64,000 nucleotides of DNA. It comes from Sambucus nigra. Its lineage: Eukaryota > Streptophyta > Magnoliopsida > Dipsacales > Adoxaceae. Positions 1 through 11,689 of this stretch are shown piece by piece. Below the pieces are notes generated by a model. That model was not told where the DNA came from, searched no databases, and was given only the letters and a program-made list of their open reading frames with translations. The stretch spans positions 106,399,967 through 106,463,966 of the forward strand of contig OX422216.1 in assembly GCA_949130495.1 (NCBI GenBank), written 5' to 3'. The translations under genes were made by a program, and so were the position numbers. Every line of letters starts with the position of its first letter. The first letter of the stretch is position 1.

Positions 1-930
1 AATCTCTTTACGAGCATGGTTTTTCACATTGCGATGAATGTGGAAATTGCACACCGTATATCTAGCCTCGAGGAACACTATCTACAATGCATTGATGCAC
101 GTGTACTCCCGATCGGTGATGAAGACAATTGGGGCATGCAAATGGATCAAATAACATTTTCAATCGGACCAAACCCACCAATAGTTCTCTTATTTCTCTG
201 TAACTAGCAAGGCAAACATAATGTTGAACTTTCTCCCATAAGAGGTTACACCTACCATCTCAAATAACGACACCTTTTACCATTTTGTCTTATAAGTGCA
301 ATCGATAATGATAACTGAGGAAAAACACTTTGCGAGTTGAATGGAGTTTAGATGAGCCCATATTATGCCTTCCACCTCCATTGTAGACTCATTCATGCGA
401 TACCAGCATACATAATGCTTGTCGCCAATCAATTTCATTAACTGTTGCATCGCAGTTCTACCCTCTCGTTCCCCAATCATCCGCTTTCCCTTGGCATTGT
501 AAATTTTCTTCATTGTTGACACATTACTTACATTCTGACATTTTATCGTCGTTAGAATGGCGGCTGGCTTCACCCCACTCAATGATATCTCTTCAATGAT
601 GTTTCTCTCCTCCAAAGTAAGATGCCCACTTAATGTTTCGGGCAATAAGTGGTTGTGAACTCCACTTACAACCTGTAACATCCAGCTTCCACTATCAAGT
701 GGAATGTCCTTCAACAGAAATGGGCAATTACACTTTTTAGTCGTCGTATCTTTGATATTATTCTCACTTTGAGCTCCTCATTCGTTCTCACACTTCTTCC
801 TATAATGGGCCCGATACTCCCCTCCCCTCTCACAACTCAAATGTAAACATCCCTTTCGCGCCATCGAAAGTGAGTTGAACTTGCTGATTACAATTAATGT
901 TCTAACCGATCGAGCTCACGCTTGAGCCCA
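1..930 (-). pseudogene. Decayed MULE (Mutator-like) transposase
   Basis: Reading the minus strand from about 870 downward gives a FAR1-like N-terminal zinc-binding segment (around 850-730, with C and H residues ending in KCNCPFLLK), a longer open stretch (714-277, containing SGSWMLQVVSGVHNHLLPE and IIDCTYKTKW), and then the DDE core with FITDREYTCINAL and FHIHRNV in the first 150 bases. This order matches plant MULE transposases of the FAR1-related group. Stop codons lie after TKW, inside the VWSD region and in the N-terminal part, so it is not translatable. The 3' part of the element lies outside the window. It would once have cut and inserted DNA. No terminal inverted repeats were identified. 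Confidence 0.8.
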
Positions 931-1460
931 ACTAACCAATGCTTGACGGGTGGAAAATACGTGAGGATATAAACATCAATTAATCAATACATTTTAATAC
1001 ACAAGTTTAACACCCCGAATGAGTTTAATACATTTAAAATAGTTCCAAAGGTTGTGTGTAATCAAAATATATGGTTGTTAAAGAAAGTTGCGCTAACATT
1101 GACTCTTAAAGAACCATCATCGTCTTTATTCTCATAGTCAATATTGCCTAACCCCTCATCAAATAATATAGAATTGAAATCTATGAAATCATCCTACATA
1201 AGTAAAATCATGTTGGCATTATTAAATAGTCCAGTAAAAATAATTGTTTTCCATTAAATGTCATCATGACGAATCATGGCTTTTACCTTGGCATGATGAT
1301 CCCGAATTAATGCTTCGTATTTATTAGCATCATGCCAAACAAGATATAGTGTAATATGCCGATGGGTCAGGATGTTTCAAATTAATTATATATGTATACT
1401 CGGGATAAACCCTCCAAACCAAACTCCGCCTTTAAAAAAATTAAAGAGAGTGGTTTGGTA
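931..1460. other. Intergenic, no gene seen
   Basis: AT-rich sequence between the MULE remnant and the LTR-like block. It may be the 5' part of the MULE, but no terminal repeat or coding exon could be recognised. Confidence 0.4.
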
Positions 1461-1870
1461 GGATGTGTGATAATACGCAAATATTGCGTATTTCATCCGT
1501 CGAACCTACGCATTCTAGCTTCCTCGGGTGCCTTAATCACTATATTTAAGCCCGTTACCCAGACAACCTCGGTTTATATTGTTAACATGCTATATGAGGT
1601 ATAATTGGGCTTTTGTAGGTATTTCTGTACCAAGTATGGGATTCGGACGCATTCCGCGCAATTTCCGTACACAACCGCACGTTCAAGGGCAATCCGGTCA
1701 TTTCACAGCTCGGGCACCTGGCCCGACATCTACACGGAAATTGTATCCCTCCTCTCTAGCTTCGTGTGGCCACGAACGGTGCGCGATTCTGAGTCCGTAT
1801 GACAAAGTTACGGCGATTTGAGCGGAGATGGAAAGCATGCCAAAACAGGGGAAACAGCAGGCTGCCCTGC

Positions 1871-1972
1871 TTGATCGATCGATCGATCCTGAGGGTCGAT
1901 CGATCGAGCCTTTGTATTTTTTCCACGATTTTAACTGTCGATCGATCGCCCACAGGGGTTGATCGATCGATG
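1871..1972. repeat. GATCGATC palindrome array in LTR
   Basis: Four blocks of overlapping GATC/CGAT lie within about 100 bases, separated by short spacers such as CTGAGGG and CCCACAGGGG. The array ends about 65 bases before a TATATAAG box, and an unrelated Tekay-like LTR in this window has a similar arrangement. Confidence 0.85.
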
Positions 1973-2036
1973 CTCTGTTTTTTCCTGCAGATATTTTCTT
2001 CTCTTTTCTTTCTTCTTTTCTTTTATTCCAACTTAC

Positions 2037-2044
2037 TATATAAG
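2037..2044 (+). promoter_or_regulatory. Candidate TATA box of the Tat-like LTR
   Basis: TATATAAG lies just downstream of a CT-rich tract and the palindrome array. Its position in the LTR fits a U3 core promoter. There is no expression evidence. Confidence 0.45.
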
Positions 2045-3040
2045 CTAGTTTTTGTTGTAATAAGAATATATACACACTTATAATCTGAGATAGATAGTTT
2101 TAGTTAGGGTTTGGTTTGGAGAGTTCATTTTCTCTTCTTCTTGGATTGACAACCCATGTGGTTTTGTAAGATTGAACTATTCACTTCCATTTCCATTAAT
2201 ATAGTTTGTTCTTCATCTCTCCTTGCTTTGTAATTTAGCTTTCATGCTTTCTAACTAGTTTACATGATTTATTCACATGCTTTGATTTACTTGCTTTGTA
2301 GTATAGTTTTATCGCGTTTATTCCCGTTTTTCATTTATCGCATTTTTAACATGCTTTCTAGGTAATTTAAATTAGGTTGTGCTTGAATTGAACTCACTCG
2401 AGTTGACGCGTTGCTTTGCTTTGGTGATGGTGTTTACGGGTCTATTTCGTGTGCATTGACCTAGTTATTACTCCTAGGGGATTTGACGGGGCATATCATG
2501 TATGTCCCGTGCTTACGACCTTTCGCGCGTAATTTTCGGGATATTTGTTGACGCCAAAATCTTATTAGGCTTTTATGATGATATAGGGCGTAACAACCCT
2601 TGATTTAATTAACTGTCGAAACGAGATGCACGTGTAATAACTCGTCAACCCATGTAACCATTTTATACTAATTAACTCGGGTGAGGGATATTCGACGCAA
2701 CCTATAGTTCTACTCGCTTTCTTAATCTAGTTTCAATACCATTGCCTAGATTAACATTTCCCTTTATGCATATTTTTCCTTTTAGTTTGTAACCATCTTT
2801 TACACTTTTATTTCGGAGTATTAAATCACTTAAATTCTAGCAACTTGTCCCTGTGGATTCTCGATACCCGACTTACCGCTGTACTCACCAGTTGAGTATA
2901 GTCGTAGTTTAGGTTTTTGTATAGTTCAGGTGAGCCGAACATAAAACGACCGGCGCGTAGGTGACTCTCACGCCGCGGCGAAACCTTGTGCTCATCAATC
3001 ACCTCGAGATAAATAATCTTACTTGGGGCCCCGATACCGA

Positions 3041-4992
3041 ACCACTATCAGTTTAACTTCTCATGTTTAATTTTTTTCAATTGTTAAAAACACATTAAAA
3101 ACTAGTTTGGGCAACAAAAATGACCTCCTACATATTATTTGGGATAGTTTCATTTGTTTTAGTGGTGCCACATTCATTGTTAACACTTTGCATTGGTTGT
3201 TGTAACTTTGATGACTTCAAACCCTAGTTATAATGTGGGGACCAAAATGATGATTGTTGGTGAAGTGGGGATCAAAATATATCCAAACCACTTTTATTGG
3301 AGAAGATTGTTCGGAAGTGATGACCAAGATAGTTGAGAGTAACTTGGGTAGAGAGATAATGGTTTGGGAGGAAAAATGAAAGTAAGAAAGTGGGGACCAA
3401 ATGATGTGTAAAAATTATTTATGTTGTGTGGTGACCCTTAATAAAAATATGTTTAAACTAGAAGTAAACCCGCGCTATGCGCAAAATTGCATTATAGGGT
3501 AAAATTGAGATATGTATAAGTTTACAACAACCAAAATGGAATGGTTTCCAACGTATATAACGACAAAGATAACGATATGAAAATAATTGGAATATCAAAT
3601 CTGGGTTTGAGGGCTCATAGTTTTCTTCAATAATAAAGGAGACAAATCATTCATAAGCGGTAATACCCTTTTGTGATTGAAAAGTTAAATCAAAGTCACC
3701 ACTTTTGTTTTCCCACTGAAATTCTCATATTTTACCATCCTTATTTTAACTACATATTATATATAAAAATTAATATAGCAAAATGACACAACCTAAATTT
3801 CTTTATTATTTTAACTACACACACACACACACACACATACACATATATATATACAATTATTGTTTAAAAAAGATTACATCATAATAATAAAACAACCCTT
3901 CTAAATAATCTCATAATGAAATATAAGAAATAAGAATTATCCAAAGTAAACCCAATTAAATCATATGACTTTCATTTAAATAAATAAAACATAGTAGTAA
4001 ACATAACCAACTTATGTAATTTGGTATGGAATCATCAAATTGAGATATTAAGAAATAAATAAAAAACAAAATATTATTCTCCGATATAACAATGAAATAT
4101 TATTCTCCGATATTACAACAAAATATTAGCCATGGCTATGAACTCATCAGGCCATTATCTTCACAATACTTGATATTGCTTTCTAAAATTAAAAACATTC
4201 CCAGCATCACACACACAAATTATGAGTAAGCATAGATTTTCAGTTTATTGTATATATTAATATAATATAAATGTCTACAAAATTATACATTTTTCTACAA
4301 ACTCATAAAAAGTTAGAAAGTCTTTGAACATTGCATCAATTGGACCAAACATTATGCTTTTTTAAAATTCTTTGAACATGGCATCAGATCTGCAAAAAAA
4401 ATGATAGGCTTGGTTAAAAACACATTTATACCAAGTTAAGACAACAATACACAATGCAAAAACAAATTAGTATAAAAGAGTTGGAATCTGAAGAAAAAAA
4501 ACGTACACACACATATATCGAGAGAGGGAGGATGCTAAAAGGAGGCAAAAATCCACGCTTCAAACAAACTAAATAAAAGCAATCCATTCTCTTCCCCTAA
4601 AAAGAACTCAATGTACTTAATGTACTTAGTAATTCAATATAATCCTAAAGAAGAACTCGTATGCACAAAGATAAACAAAAATAAACCCAAAACAAATCAT
4701 TAAAGAATAATCAACCTAAGCATCAATAACTTAATCAAATTTAAAAGGAAATAAGTTGTTCAAACAATCCTTGTAACTTAAACCAAATATTTATCATCAA
4801 GCCCATCTCAGGCCTTCTAAACATAAGACTTTGTATGCATCAACCAAACTTCACTTATTCATTTAACCAAACACTTATCATGCAACTATATATATATCCA
4901 AACTTTAACTTAAGGAGGCGCTATGAACATTACATAAAAGACATGGTTTAATTTGCTAATAAATATAGAATAATGTAAGGTTACTACAAGAA
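3041..4992. other. AT-rich gene-free stretch
   Basis: No coding exon was recognised on either strand. It holds a CA/TA microsatellite at about 3818-3855, a CCCGCGCTATGCGC phrase near 3468 that resembles short motifs common in dispersed plant repeats, and long A/T runs. Its right edge (GCGGG at 4993-4997) is the target duplication of the A' insertion. Confidence 0.6.
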
Positions 4993-4997
4993 GCGGG
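4993..4997. repeat. Left target-site duplication of A' (GCGGG)
   Basis: GCGGG directly precedes the TGTGACAC end of the A' LTR and is repeated exactly at 41883-41887. Confidence 0.85.
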
Positions 4998-5699
4998 TGT
5001 GACACTCCGCCTAATAAAATACCGGACGATCACTCCTATATCAAATTATAACAGGAGTCTCATATGGATCATTCTTAGCATCATTGTCGAAAATCCATCT
5101 AATTACTAATAACCTATTAGGCTGGCATTAAAATTTTACTTTACTACTCTTTTTAAACATTTACAAATAAAACATCCACACAGTTTGCGTAAATGAAACT
5201 GAAATGAAATAAAAATAACCGAACACTCGGTCAAAATATACAACCATATCGAATGCCGCACTAAAAGAATAAATAAATACAATTGGGTCAATGGCCCGAA
5301 TATTTATACTGTACTTCCTATCTAGAGTACAAGAATAGAAGCGTCTATCAAGAACCTGCGTGCATCCACAGCTGCTGCAGCAGACGCCTGACTCGAAAGA
5401 AGTGCCATCCAGGCGTCCCTGTGTCTTGACACCTATATTATATATATATATATAGCAAGAGAGGAAAAGTAGATAAATGGGTCAGAGCCCGAGTTTTGAA
5501 AATATTTAGCAAGTGCATAAATGTCTTATTTTAAGCAAAAGGTTTTATCTCATATTTAAATTTGGTATCGCACTCCCATGAGATACCCCTCACCTCTCTT
5601 CTAATATTGTACTCCTAGCGCATCCATCTAAACATCCTAGTCGAGCTACCCTGCTAAACTAGTCTATCACCTAGCTACTCTCAACCCTAGATAGTCCAA

Positions 5700-5852
5700 G
5701 TACTAAGGGTTAAAATTCTCCACAGTCTCAACACTGTGCCAAGTTCGTGCGTGGGGTGTCTCGCAAAGCGAAATCAAAACAAGGAACCCCCCCGATACAC
5801 TACTACGCGGCAAGGTCGATCGTCGAGATCCATTAGACCCTCAGTACACGAA

Positions 5853-5883
<31 letters not shown>

Positions 5884-6060
5884 CCATATAAGAAATCTTA
5901 GTATTAGAGCACTAAGGGTTAAACTTCTCCCCGGTCTCAACACTAAGCCATGTTCGTGTGTGGGGTGTCTCGCAGAGCGAAATCCAAACAAGGAACCCCC
6001 TGATACACTACTACGCGGCCAGGTCGATCGTCGGGATCTATTAGACCCTCAGAACTCAAT
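5700..6060. repeat. Two ~200-base direct repeats within A' LTR
   Basis: Each unit contains a CTAAGGGTTAAA phrase, a GTGGGGTGTCTCGCA.AGCGAAATC phrase, ACTACTACGCGGC and GGTCGATCGTCG. The reverse complement of the second half also occurs in the internal region of element A at about 13495-13620. Confidence 0.8.
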
Positions 6061-6184
6061 TATACATATGTACTCATATTTCATATGATGATCATGTTAC
6101 ACGTCCGGATATATCTCCCGGAATGAGAATTCATTTACAACAAGTTTACCAACTTCATTTTCATTTTCTTTTTATCTCAAAACT

Positions 6185-6455
6185 TTCCATTTCCTTTCTT
6201 ATATCCAGAAAATGTATTTAAAGCAAGTTTTATTATCATAAAAATGCTTTTCCGTTTTATAACATCCCATTTCCCATCTTACCTCCAGGAAATGTATTTA
6301 AAGCCAATTTTATTATCATAAAAATGCTTTTTCAAATTATATGCTTCCATTTCCCTTCTTCCATCCGGGAAGTGTATCCGAAGCCAATTCATTTATCCCA
6401 TTTCCCTTCTTCCATCTAGGAAATGTATTTAAAGCCAATTTATTATCATAAATTG
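6185..6455. repeat. Four imperfect ~75-base tandem units in A' LTR
   Basis: Repeated phrase CCATTTCC.TTCTT..ATCC.G.AA.TGTAT followed by AAAGC.A.TTT.ATTATCATAAA. Copies start near 6187, 6267, 6347 and 6399; the third is shortened. Confidence 0.7.
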
Positions 6456-7572
6456 CTTTAACATATCATATAACGCGTTCTAAGACCGCCCGTCCGGGTT
6501 TCCACACTGTGCGCGCCCCTAAATGGCTATCATCTTCCAGGGCCTATCATCAAGACAACCTCGGATCCTACAATGCAAGGCGTCGGGAAGCGGCCATATG
6601 CTTGCGGGAGAGTCATAACCACACCCAGAATTACCTCACCAGCGCAGAAAACATACAATAATCGCTCATATGGCCTAGGACTATATCCACCCTGCATTCA
6701 TTAGCCAGGGGGCTTCACCATTCGCACGCAACTTCCCTTATGATAGCGATTTAGAGAGGTGTGTTTACATAAATTATAATTTATGAAAATCATTTCTTTT
6801 TCGATTTTGAAAGCATTCACTTTTACATTTTCAAAAGTCATTTATATCGTATTATATATATACTTTAATCACATAGTATATACATACTACATATTCCTCC
6901 TCGAATATATATAAATGGCCATAATTTCCAATCACATCTAGAGATGACCAATAATCCCAAAGATTCTCTAAAAGAATCATAATCATGCATTCATATACGC
7001 ATGATTTTAAACCCAAAGTATTTCCTTACTTTGATAAATAATCATTACCTTATTCTCATCTAAGGATTTATTGGATATCTCCAATTATACTATTTCACAC
7101 TACGTGAATATATATCTATATTCCCAATTTGCCCTAATTATTTCAGAAGATATACTCAACAGTAATCGGTATAATTATGCTTTCTATACGCATAATTATA
7201 TAGGCCTAAATGCCCACTGAAATATCCTAAGGATTTTCCCTTTCCCCGAAAACCTCAAATTTAGTGAGTCGTGGATTTTATTTCCATGAACCCAAGGACT
7301 ACCTCTCGTCCATATAATCACCTAGAGGTCCCCACCCTAACTTAGGAACCCTAAACCTTCAAATTCTATAATTATTCTATTTTCCTCGAAAATATAGTTT
7401 AAGGGTTATACATTTACAACCCTCACCTTGCCCACCTAAATTTCCTCAATTGGAGGACTATATGCTCCTAAAAGGTCCCTTATGTTATCCCATAATTAAC
7501 CTCGAATCAATTAGAATTGGAATTCATCCCATCCAATTCACCCTAGGAAAAATGCCAACTTTCAGAAGGGGT

Positions 7573-7646
7573 TAATCGATCAACCCTCGGCCGTCGATCG
7601 ATCGATGGCTCGATCGATCGATCCCCCATGATCGATCGATCGATCA
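7573..7646. repeat. GATCGATC palindrome array in A' LTR
   Basis: Three to four ATCGATCG blocks with short spacers. It is the counterpart of the array in the A LTRs at 8657-8694 and 14991-15028. Element A inserted 15 bases to its right. Confidence 0.85.
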
Positions 7647-8656
7647 TGGTGGGCAGCTTCTGTAACACCCCGTAATTTTGAGGATTTAAAAATTTAATTA
7701 TTTTTGGGAGTTATAAAAATATTTAAATTGGAGAAACTTAAATTCATGAGTTGGAGAATTTATTTGAGTGAGCCGAATTATTTATAATTGGCGACTTTTA
7801 AGTTTAAATGGTTCAAAATCTCGGGTGTCGCATTTTGAGGTCGAAATTTGGAGATGTCGAAAAGTATTTCGGATGGAAATTCTGAGTGAGCGGTTACGTC
7901 CGGATGGGTCGAGATAGTCAGAAAAGAGTACCCGGGGGTAGTAATTGGGTCTCGGGATATTTTTGGGCATAGCCGGGCCCACACGGGGTAAGTTGGGCCA
8001 TTTTAATTAGGCCCACATGGCCAAAAATGGGATTTAGTGTTTCTAACCTAATTAAGAGATTAGGGAACGGCATTCAACACACCTCTAAAACTAGGGTTTG
8101 AGAGGAAAGTTGGGGGAAAGCAAATCAATAGCCAATTTGGGGATTTTGGAGCCAAATTAAAGGACTACACCAACGGATCAGACACTACGAACAATTCCAG
8201 GCAAGTGATTAACTGTTGTGATTTCTAAATTGATGATAATCAATTCATATCATAGTGATGTGTAAATCAAAATTTCATTTTGGGTGTGTAACCAAAATTT
8301 AAATTGGGTTTTTGGAAATTGATATACCTTAATGGGATTTAGGGTGAGATTAATTATGTTCATGATCCTAGAATGTAGAGGAATGAATCGTGTGTTAAAA
8401 CCAGTAAGAGTAAATGGTTAATTGTTGTTAATATGAATGAAATTCGTATTGGAGATTTGAAACCCGGATAATACCCAAATCGGGAAAACGTTGGAATAAA
8501 TGGATATTGATGATGAATGAAGGTTTGTAGGATGTTTAGACCCTTTTCCTATATGGAGGATATGTTATTTGTATTTGGGTAAGGTTTTAGATTGAGTATC
8601 AAAACTTTAAGTTTCGTCCATGGCTGACAGTGGGATGGAGAATACGAACACTGGAA

Positions 8657-8694
8657 CGATCGATCGATCAACCCAGGGGGTTCGATCGATCGAT
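8657..8694. repeat. GATC hairpin array upstream of TATA in A 5' LTR
   Basis: Two GATCGATCGATC blocks around an AACCCAGGGGGTT centre form a near-perfect hairpin. The block ends 33 bases before TATATAAAG. Confidence 0.85.
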
Positions 8695-8727
8695 GATGCC
8701 GAAATCTGGGCAGCTCGGCCAGTTTGT

Positions 8728-8736
8728 TATATAAAG
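8728..8736 (+). promoter_or_regulatory. Candidate TATA box in A 5' LTR
   Basis: TATATAAAG is conserved in the right A LTR (15061-15069), at about the same distance from the GATC array. It is a plausible U3 core promoter. Confidence 0.5.
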
Positions 8737-9180
8737 GGAAATTTATTTGAAAGTTCAGTTTCATACATTAATAAGTGATAAAAAATTATGAAACAAATAT
8801 TCCTAGCAATTATGGGAGAAAGTAATTGGGACTAGGATGAATTTATGTGGGGCACTTTATGGATGGATTTGAGGAATTTTATTCCAAAATAGTGAGATAC
8901 GGATCAAGTGAGCGAGTCCGGGTATGTTGATAATTATAGGTAAATATAATTGGGGAATTTATGGAGATGAATGTGTGACACATTGTGGGCGAAAATGTGG
9001 GATTGAAATTATGAGATGTAAAATGGACCAAGTGAGAGAGTCCGGGTATGTTGTTTAAGTGACACCAAAGTATTAGATTAATTATTTAGAGAGTAATTAA
9101 TGTAGAGTCGGAACATAGACTCGAAAATATTAAGTTATGGACCAAGTGAGCGAGTCCGGGTAGGATGGTTGGGCTATGCC

Positions 9181-9900
9181 AAGTAATCAAATTAATTGAG
9201 GTGTTAATTAATTTAATTAGAGTCGGAATGTATACTCGGGTAGATATTAAATTAATGGATGTAATAATTAATTTAATTTGAGTCGGAATGTAGACTCGGG
9301 TAGATATTAAACTAATGGGTGTAATAATTAATTTAATTAGAGTCGGATTGTAGACTCGGGTAAGTATTAAATTAATAGGTGTGATAATTAATTTAATTAG
9401 AGTCGGATTGTAGACTCAGGGAGGTATTAAATTAATGGGTGTAATAATTAATTTAATTAGAGTCGAAATGTAGACTCGGGTAGATATTAAATTAATGGGT
9501 GTAATAATTAATTTAATTAGAGTCGGATTGTAGACTCGGGTAGGTATTAAATTAATAGGTGTGATAATTAATTTAATTGGAGTCGGATTGTAGATTTGGG
9601 GAGGTATTAAATTAATAAGTGTGTTAATTAATTTAATTAGAGTCGGACGATAGACTCGGGAAGGTATTAAATTAATAAGTGTGTTAATTAATTTAATTAG
9701 AGTCGGACGATAGACTCGGGAAGGTATTAAACTAATAAGTGTGTTAATTAATTTAATTAGAGTCGGACGATAGACTCGAGAAGGTATTAAATTAAAAAGT
9801 GTGTTAATTAATTTAATTAGAGTCGGACGATAGACTCGGAAAGGTATTAAATTAATAAGTGTGTTAATTAATTTAATTAGAGTCGGACCATAGACTCGGG
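9181..9900. repeat. Twelve 60-base tandem repeats in A 5' LTR
   Basis: The period is exactly 60 bases. Each unit has a GGTATTAAATTAAT phrase, then TTAATTAATTTAATTAGAGTC, then AGACTCGG. Each unit contains a GAGTC...GACTC inverted pair. Looser copies continue to about 10140, and the GAGTCCGGGTA phrases from about 8890 look like an older form. Confidence 0.95.
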
Positions 9901-11502
9901 GAAAATAGTATATTAATTGAGGTGTGAATTAATTATATTAGAGTCGGACCACAGACTCGGATTGGTGTAAATTTAATTAATGTGTAAATTAATTAAATAG
10001 GAGTCGAATCATAGACTCGGGCAAATTTCATATAAATTATGATGTAGCGTATTATTATTTAGAGTCGGACCACAGACTCGGAAAGATGATAAATTATTAA
10101 GTGAGAAAAGTAATTAAGTTGAGTCGGGCCACAGACTCAAGAAATTACAGGCTAGTGTACGGGATTTTGAGTACACGGTAAAGCCGGGGTTTATATTATA
10201 TATATACGGTGTAGTGATAGTATATATATACGTGTATATTGTGTGTGATATTAAATATCAGTGACTAGATATTTATTTAATTTATATACTCTAGTGCTAT
10301 CAAGGGAGGTTGCGCGGTGTGGGTGAATCCCCTAGCTTGAGGAGTAGGGCGAGTATATCCCCAGGTCATAGCGTCCGGTATATATGGGTGAGGGATTTAT
10401 CTCACTTTCAGGGAAGGAATATGACCACCTCCACTACTTTTATATTTTGGGCCAAGTTGGTGAGCGATCCCAACTTGGGGAACTAGGTTTTGTGAGCACA
10501 CCTAGTGAGATAGCATTTTAGAGGGAATCATCCGGCGAGGGTATACTCGAAGGGATGGATATACGTATGTTATATGTGTGGATGTTGTGGTAAAGGTACG
10601 TATATAATGGTAGTATATATTCGGGTAATAATACAGTGTGTGATGTATTTACTTTATATAACTTGTGACATGGTTATATGCTACTATTTAAGAAGGAATT
10701 AATTAAGTTAATTGTGCGATAATTTATAATTCAAGAATCATTATACTCGGGTCAGTGTAGTATGGCAAGGGGAGGTTATACCAGGAATAGTTGGACGGGG
10801 TAATACAACTAGGTGGGGGTAAATGTAACCGTTAGGTGTGCACAATAGTGGAGGGGTGAGAATGTCCACAAGGGAGTGCGACACTAACTTAAATATGAAG
10901 CGCATTCATGCATTTTAAATTACTACAGTTAATTCACTTGCTAAATATTTTCAAAATGTTTTGGGTTCTAACCCTTGCTATAAAACTATTTTCAAAACCT
11001 TTTAGGTGTCTAGCCACAGGGACGCCATGATTGATATTCTATTCTAGGGACACGGAGATGTGGCATATGTGGATGCTAGCAGGAGTTTTGATTAGACGCA
11101 TCGTTCATTTATTCCTAGAGTATGAATCATTTATCAGTCGCAGTTTTATTTAGGGCTTAACGCCCAGACTTCTCAGTACAGTTTTCAGATGTATTTATTC
11201 AGGTGTTGATTATTGGTGTTGGATTATTTCACTTTGGTGGCCGATGGTTTATTCAGTAAATTGTTTATTTAATTATTCAGTTGAGTTTTATTCAGTTGTG
11301 TTAATGGTTTATATTTATTTCCACATGTACTGTTTTGTGTAATTAAAAAGATAAAATTTGGCACTAGCTTTTGGAATACTAGGTGGTTAGTATGTTTAAA
11401 AAAGTTTTCGACAGTGATGCTAAGGATGATCCAACTGGGATTCTTGTTTTAATTTGGTATATGACTGATCACCCGGTATTTTATTAGGCGGGGTGTCACA
11501 GA

Positions 11503-11514
11503 TGGTATCAGAGC
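11503..11514 (+). other. Primer binding site of A (initiator Met tRNA)
   Basis: TGGTATCAGAGC lies two bases after the LTR end. It is complementary to the 3' end of plant initiator Met tRNA, the usual primer of Tekay-type elements. Confidence 0.9.
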
Positions 11515-11689
11515 ATCAGGTTCTAGTGTCCTTAGGATCTGTGCGGCTTTTCACGTTTTGGCTTAGCAATATTTGATATAGAGCCCTATTATAGGATTGT
11601 TGTATTCTCATACTTATGGGCATATACGTTCTTCTTCCAAATTTATATTTGAGAGTGAACTCATACGGTTCGATTCTCATTCCATATGC

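Larger units (their letters stand above)
1462..3040 (+). mobile_element. Degenerate Ty3/gypsy LTR (Tat/Athila style), solo or truncated
   Basis: The block starts near TGTGATAATACGCAAATAT and runs to a segment with CTTGTCCCTGTGGATTCTCG followed about 150 bases later by TTGGGGCCCCGATACCG. That order (the CCCTGTGGATTCGA-type phrase, then a GGCGCC-like primer-site region) is typical of the 3' end of Tat/Athila LTRs and the start of their internal domain. No gag or pol follows. It contains a GATCGATC palindrome array (1871-1972) and a TATATAAG box (2037-2044), consistent with plus orientation. The exact ends and a target duplication were not found. Confidence 0.5.
4998..7660 (-). mobile_element. 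Solo LTR A' (Tekay-like), major part (3' portion)
   Basis: On the minus strand this block ends with GGCGGAGTGTCACA, and its last 100 bases match the end of the A LTR (a TTTCGACA.TGATGCTAAG phrase, then a CCGGTATTTTATTAGGCGG phrase). The remaining 0.9 kb of the same LTR lies at 40992-41882. The pieces join through the A insertion, and GCGGG flanks both outer ends. No internal domain is present, so this is a solo LTR of about 3.5 kb left by LTR-LTR recombination. Internal repeats include two copies of a ~200-base unit (about 5700-6060), four imperfect copies of a ~75-base unit (about 6185-6455), and a GATCGATC array (7573-7646) next to the A insertion point. Confidence 0.85.
7661..11500 (+). 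mobile_element. 5' LTR of non-autonomous Tekay-like element A
   Basis: The LTR begins TGTAACACCCCGTAATTTTG and ends GCGGGGTGTCACA, directly before a Met-tRNA primer site. At 3,840 bases it is long for a plant LTR. It holds a GATC palindrome array (8657-8694), a TATATAAAG box (8728-8736), a satellite-like block of 60-base repeats (9181-9900), and a 3' part clearly related to the B LTRs (the CTATCA.GGGAGGTT segment, and TTTTAGGTG..AGCCACA.GGAC near the end). The host flank is GCTTC (7656-7660) and the far side of A reads ACTTC (40992-40996), a target duplication with one mismatch. Confidence 0.9.

Noticed and set aside
1579..2083. Several 65-125 codon frames on both strands
   Set aside because: They lie across the GATC palindrome array of an LTR and share no known domain.
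3460..3500. CCCGCGCTATGCGC phrase as the end of a known transposon
   Set aside because: No partner end or target duplication could be found.
9181..9900. Regular repeats resembling a CRISPR array
   Set aside because: Units are contiguous 60-mers without unique spacers, in a eukaryotic LTR with no cas genes.
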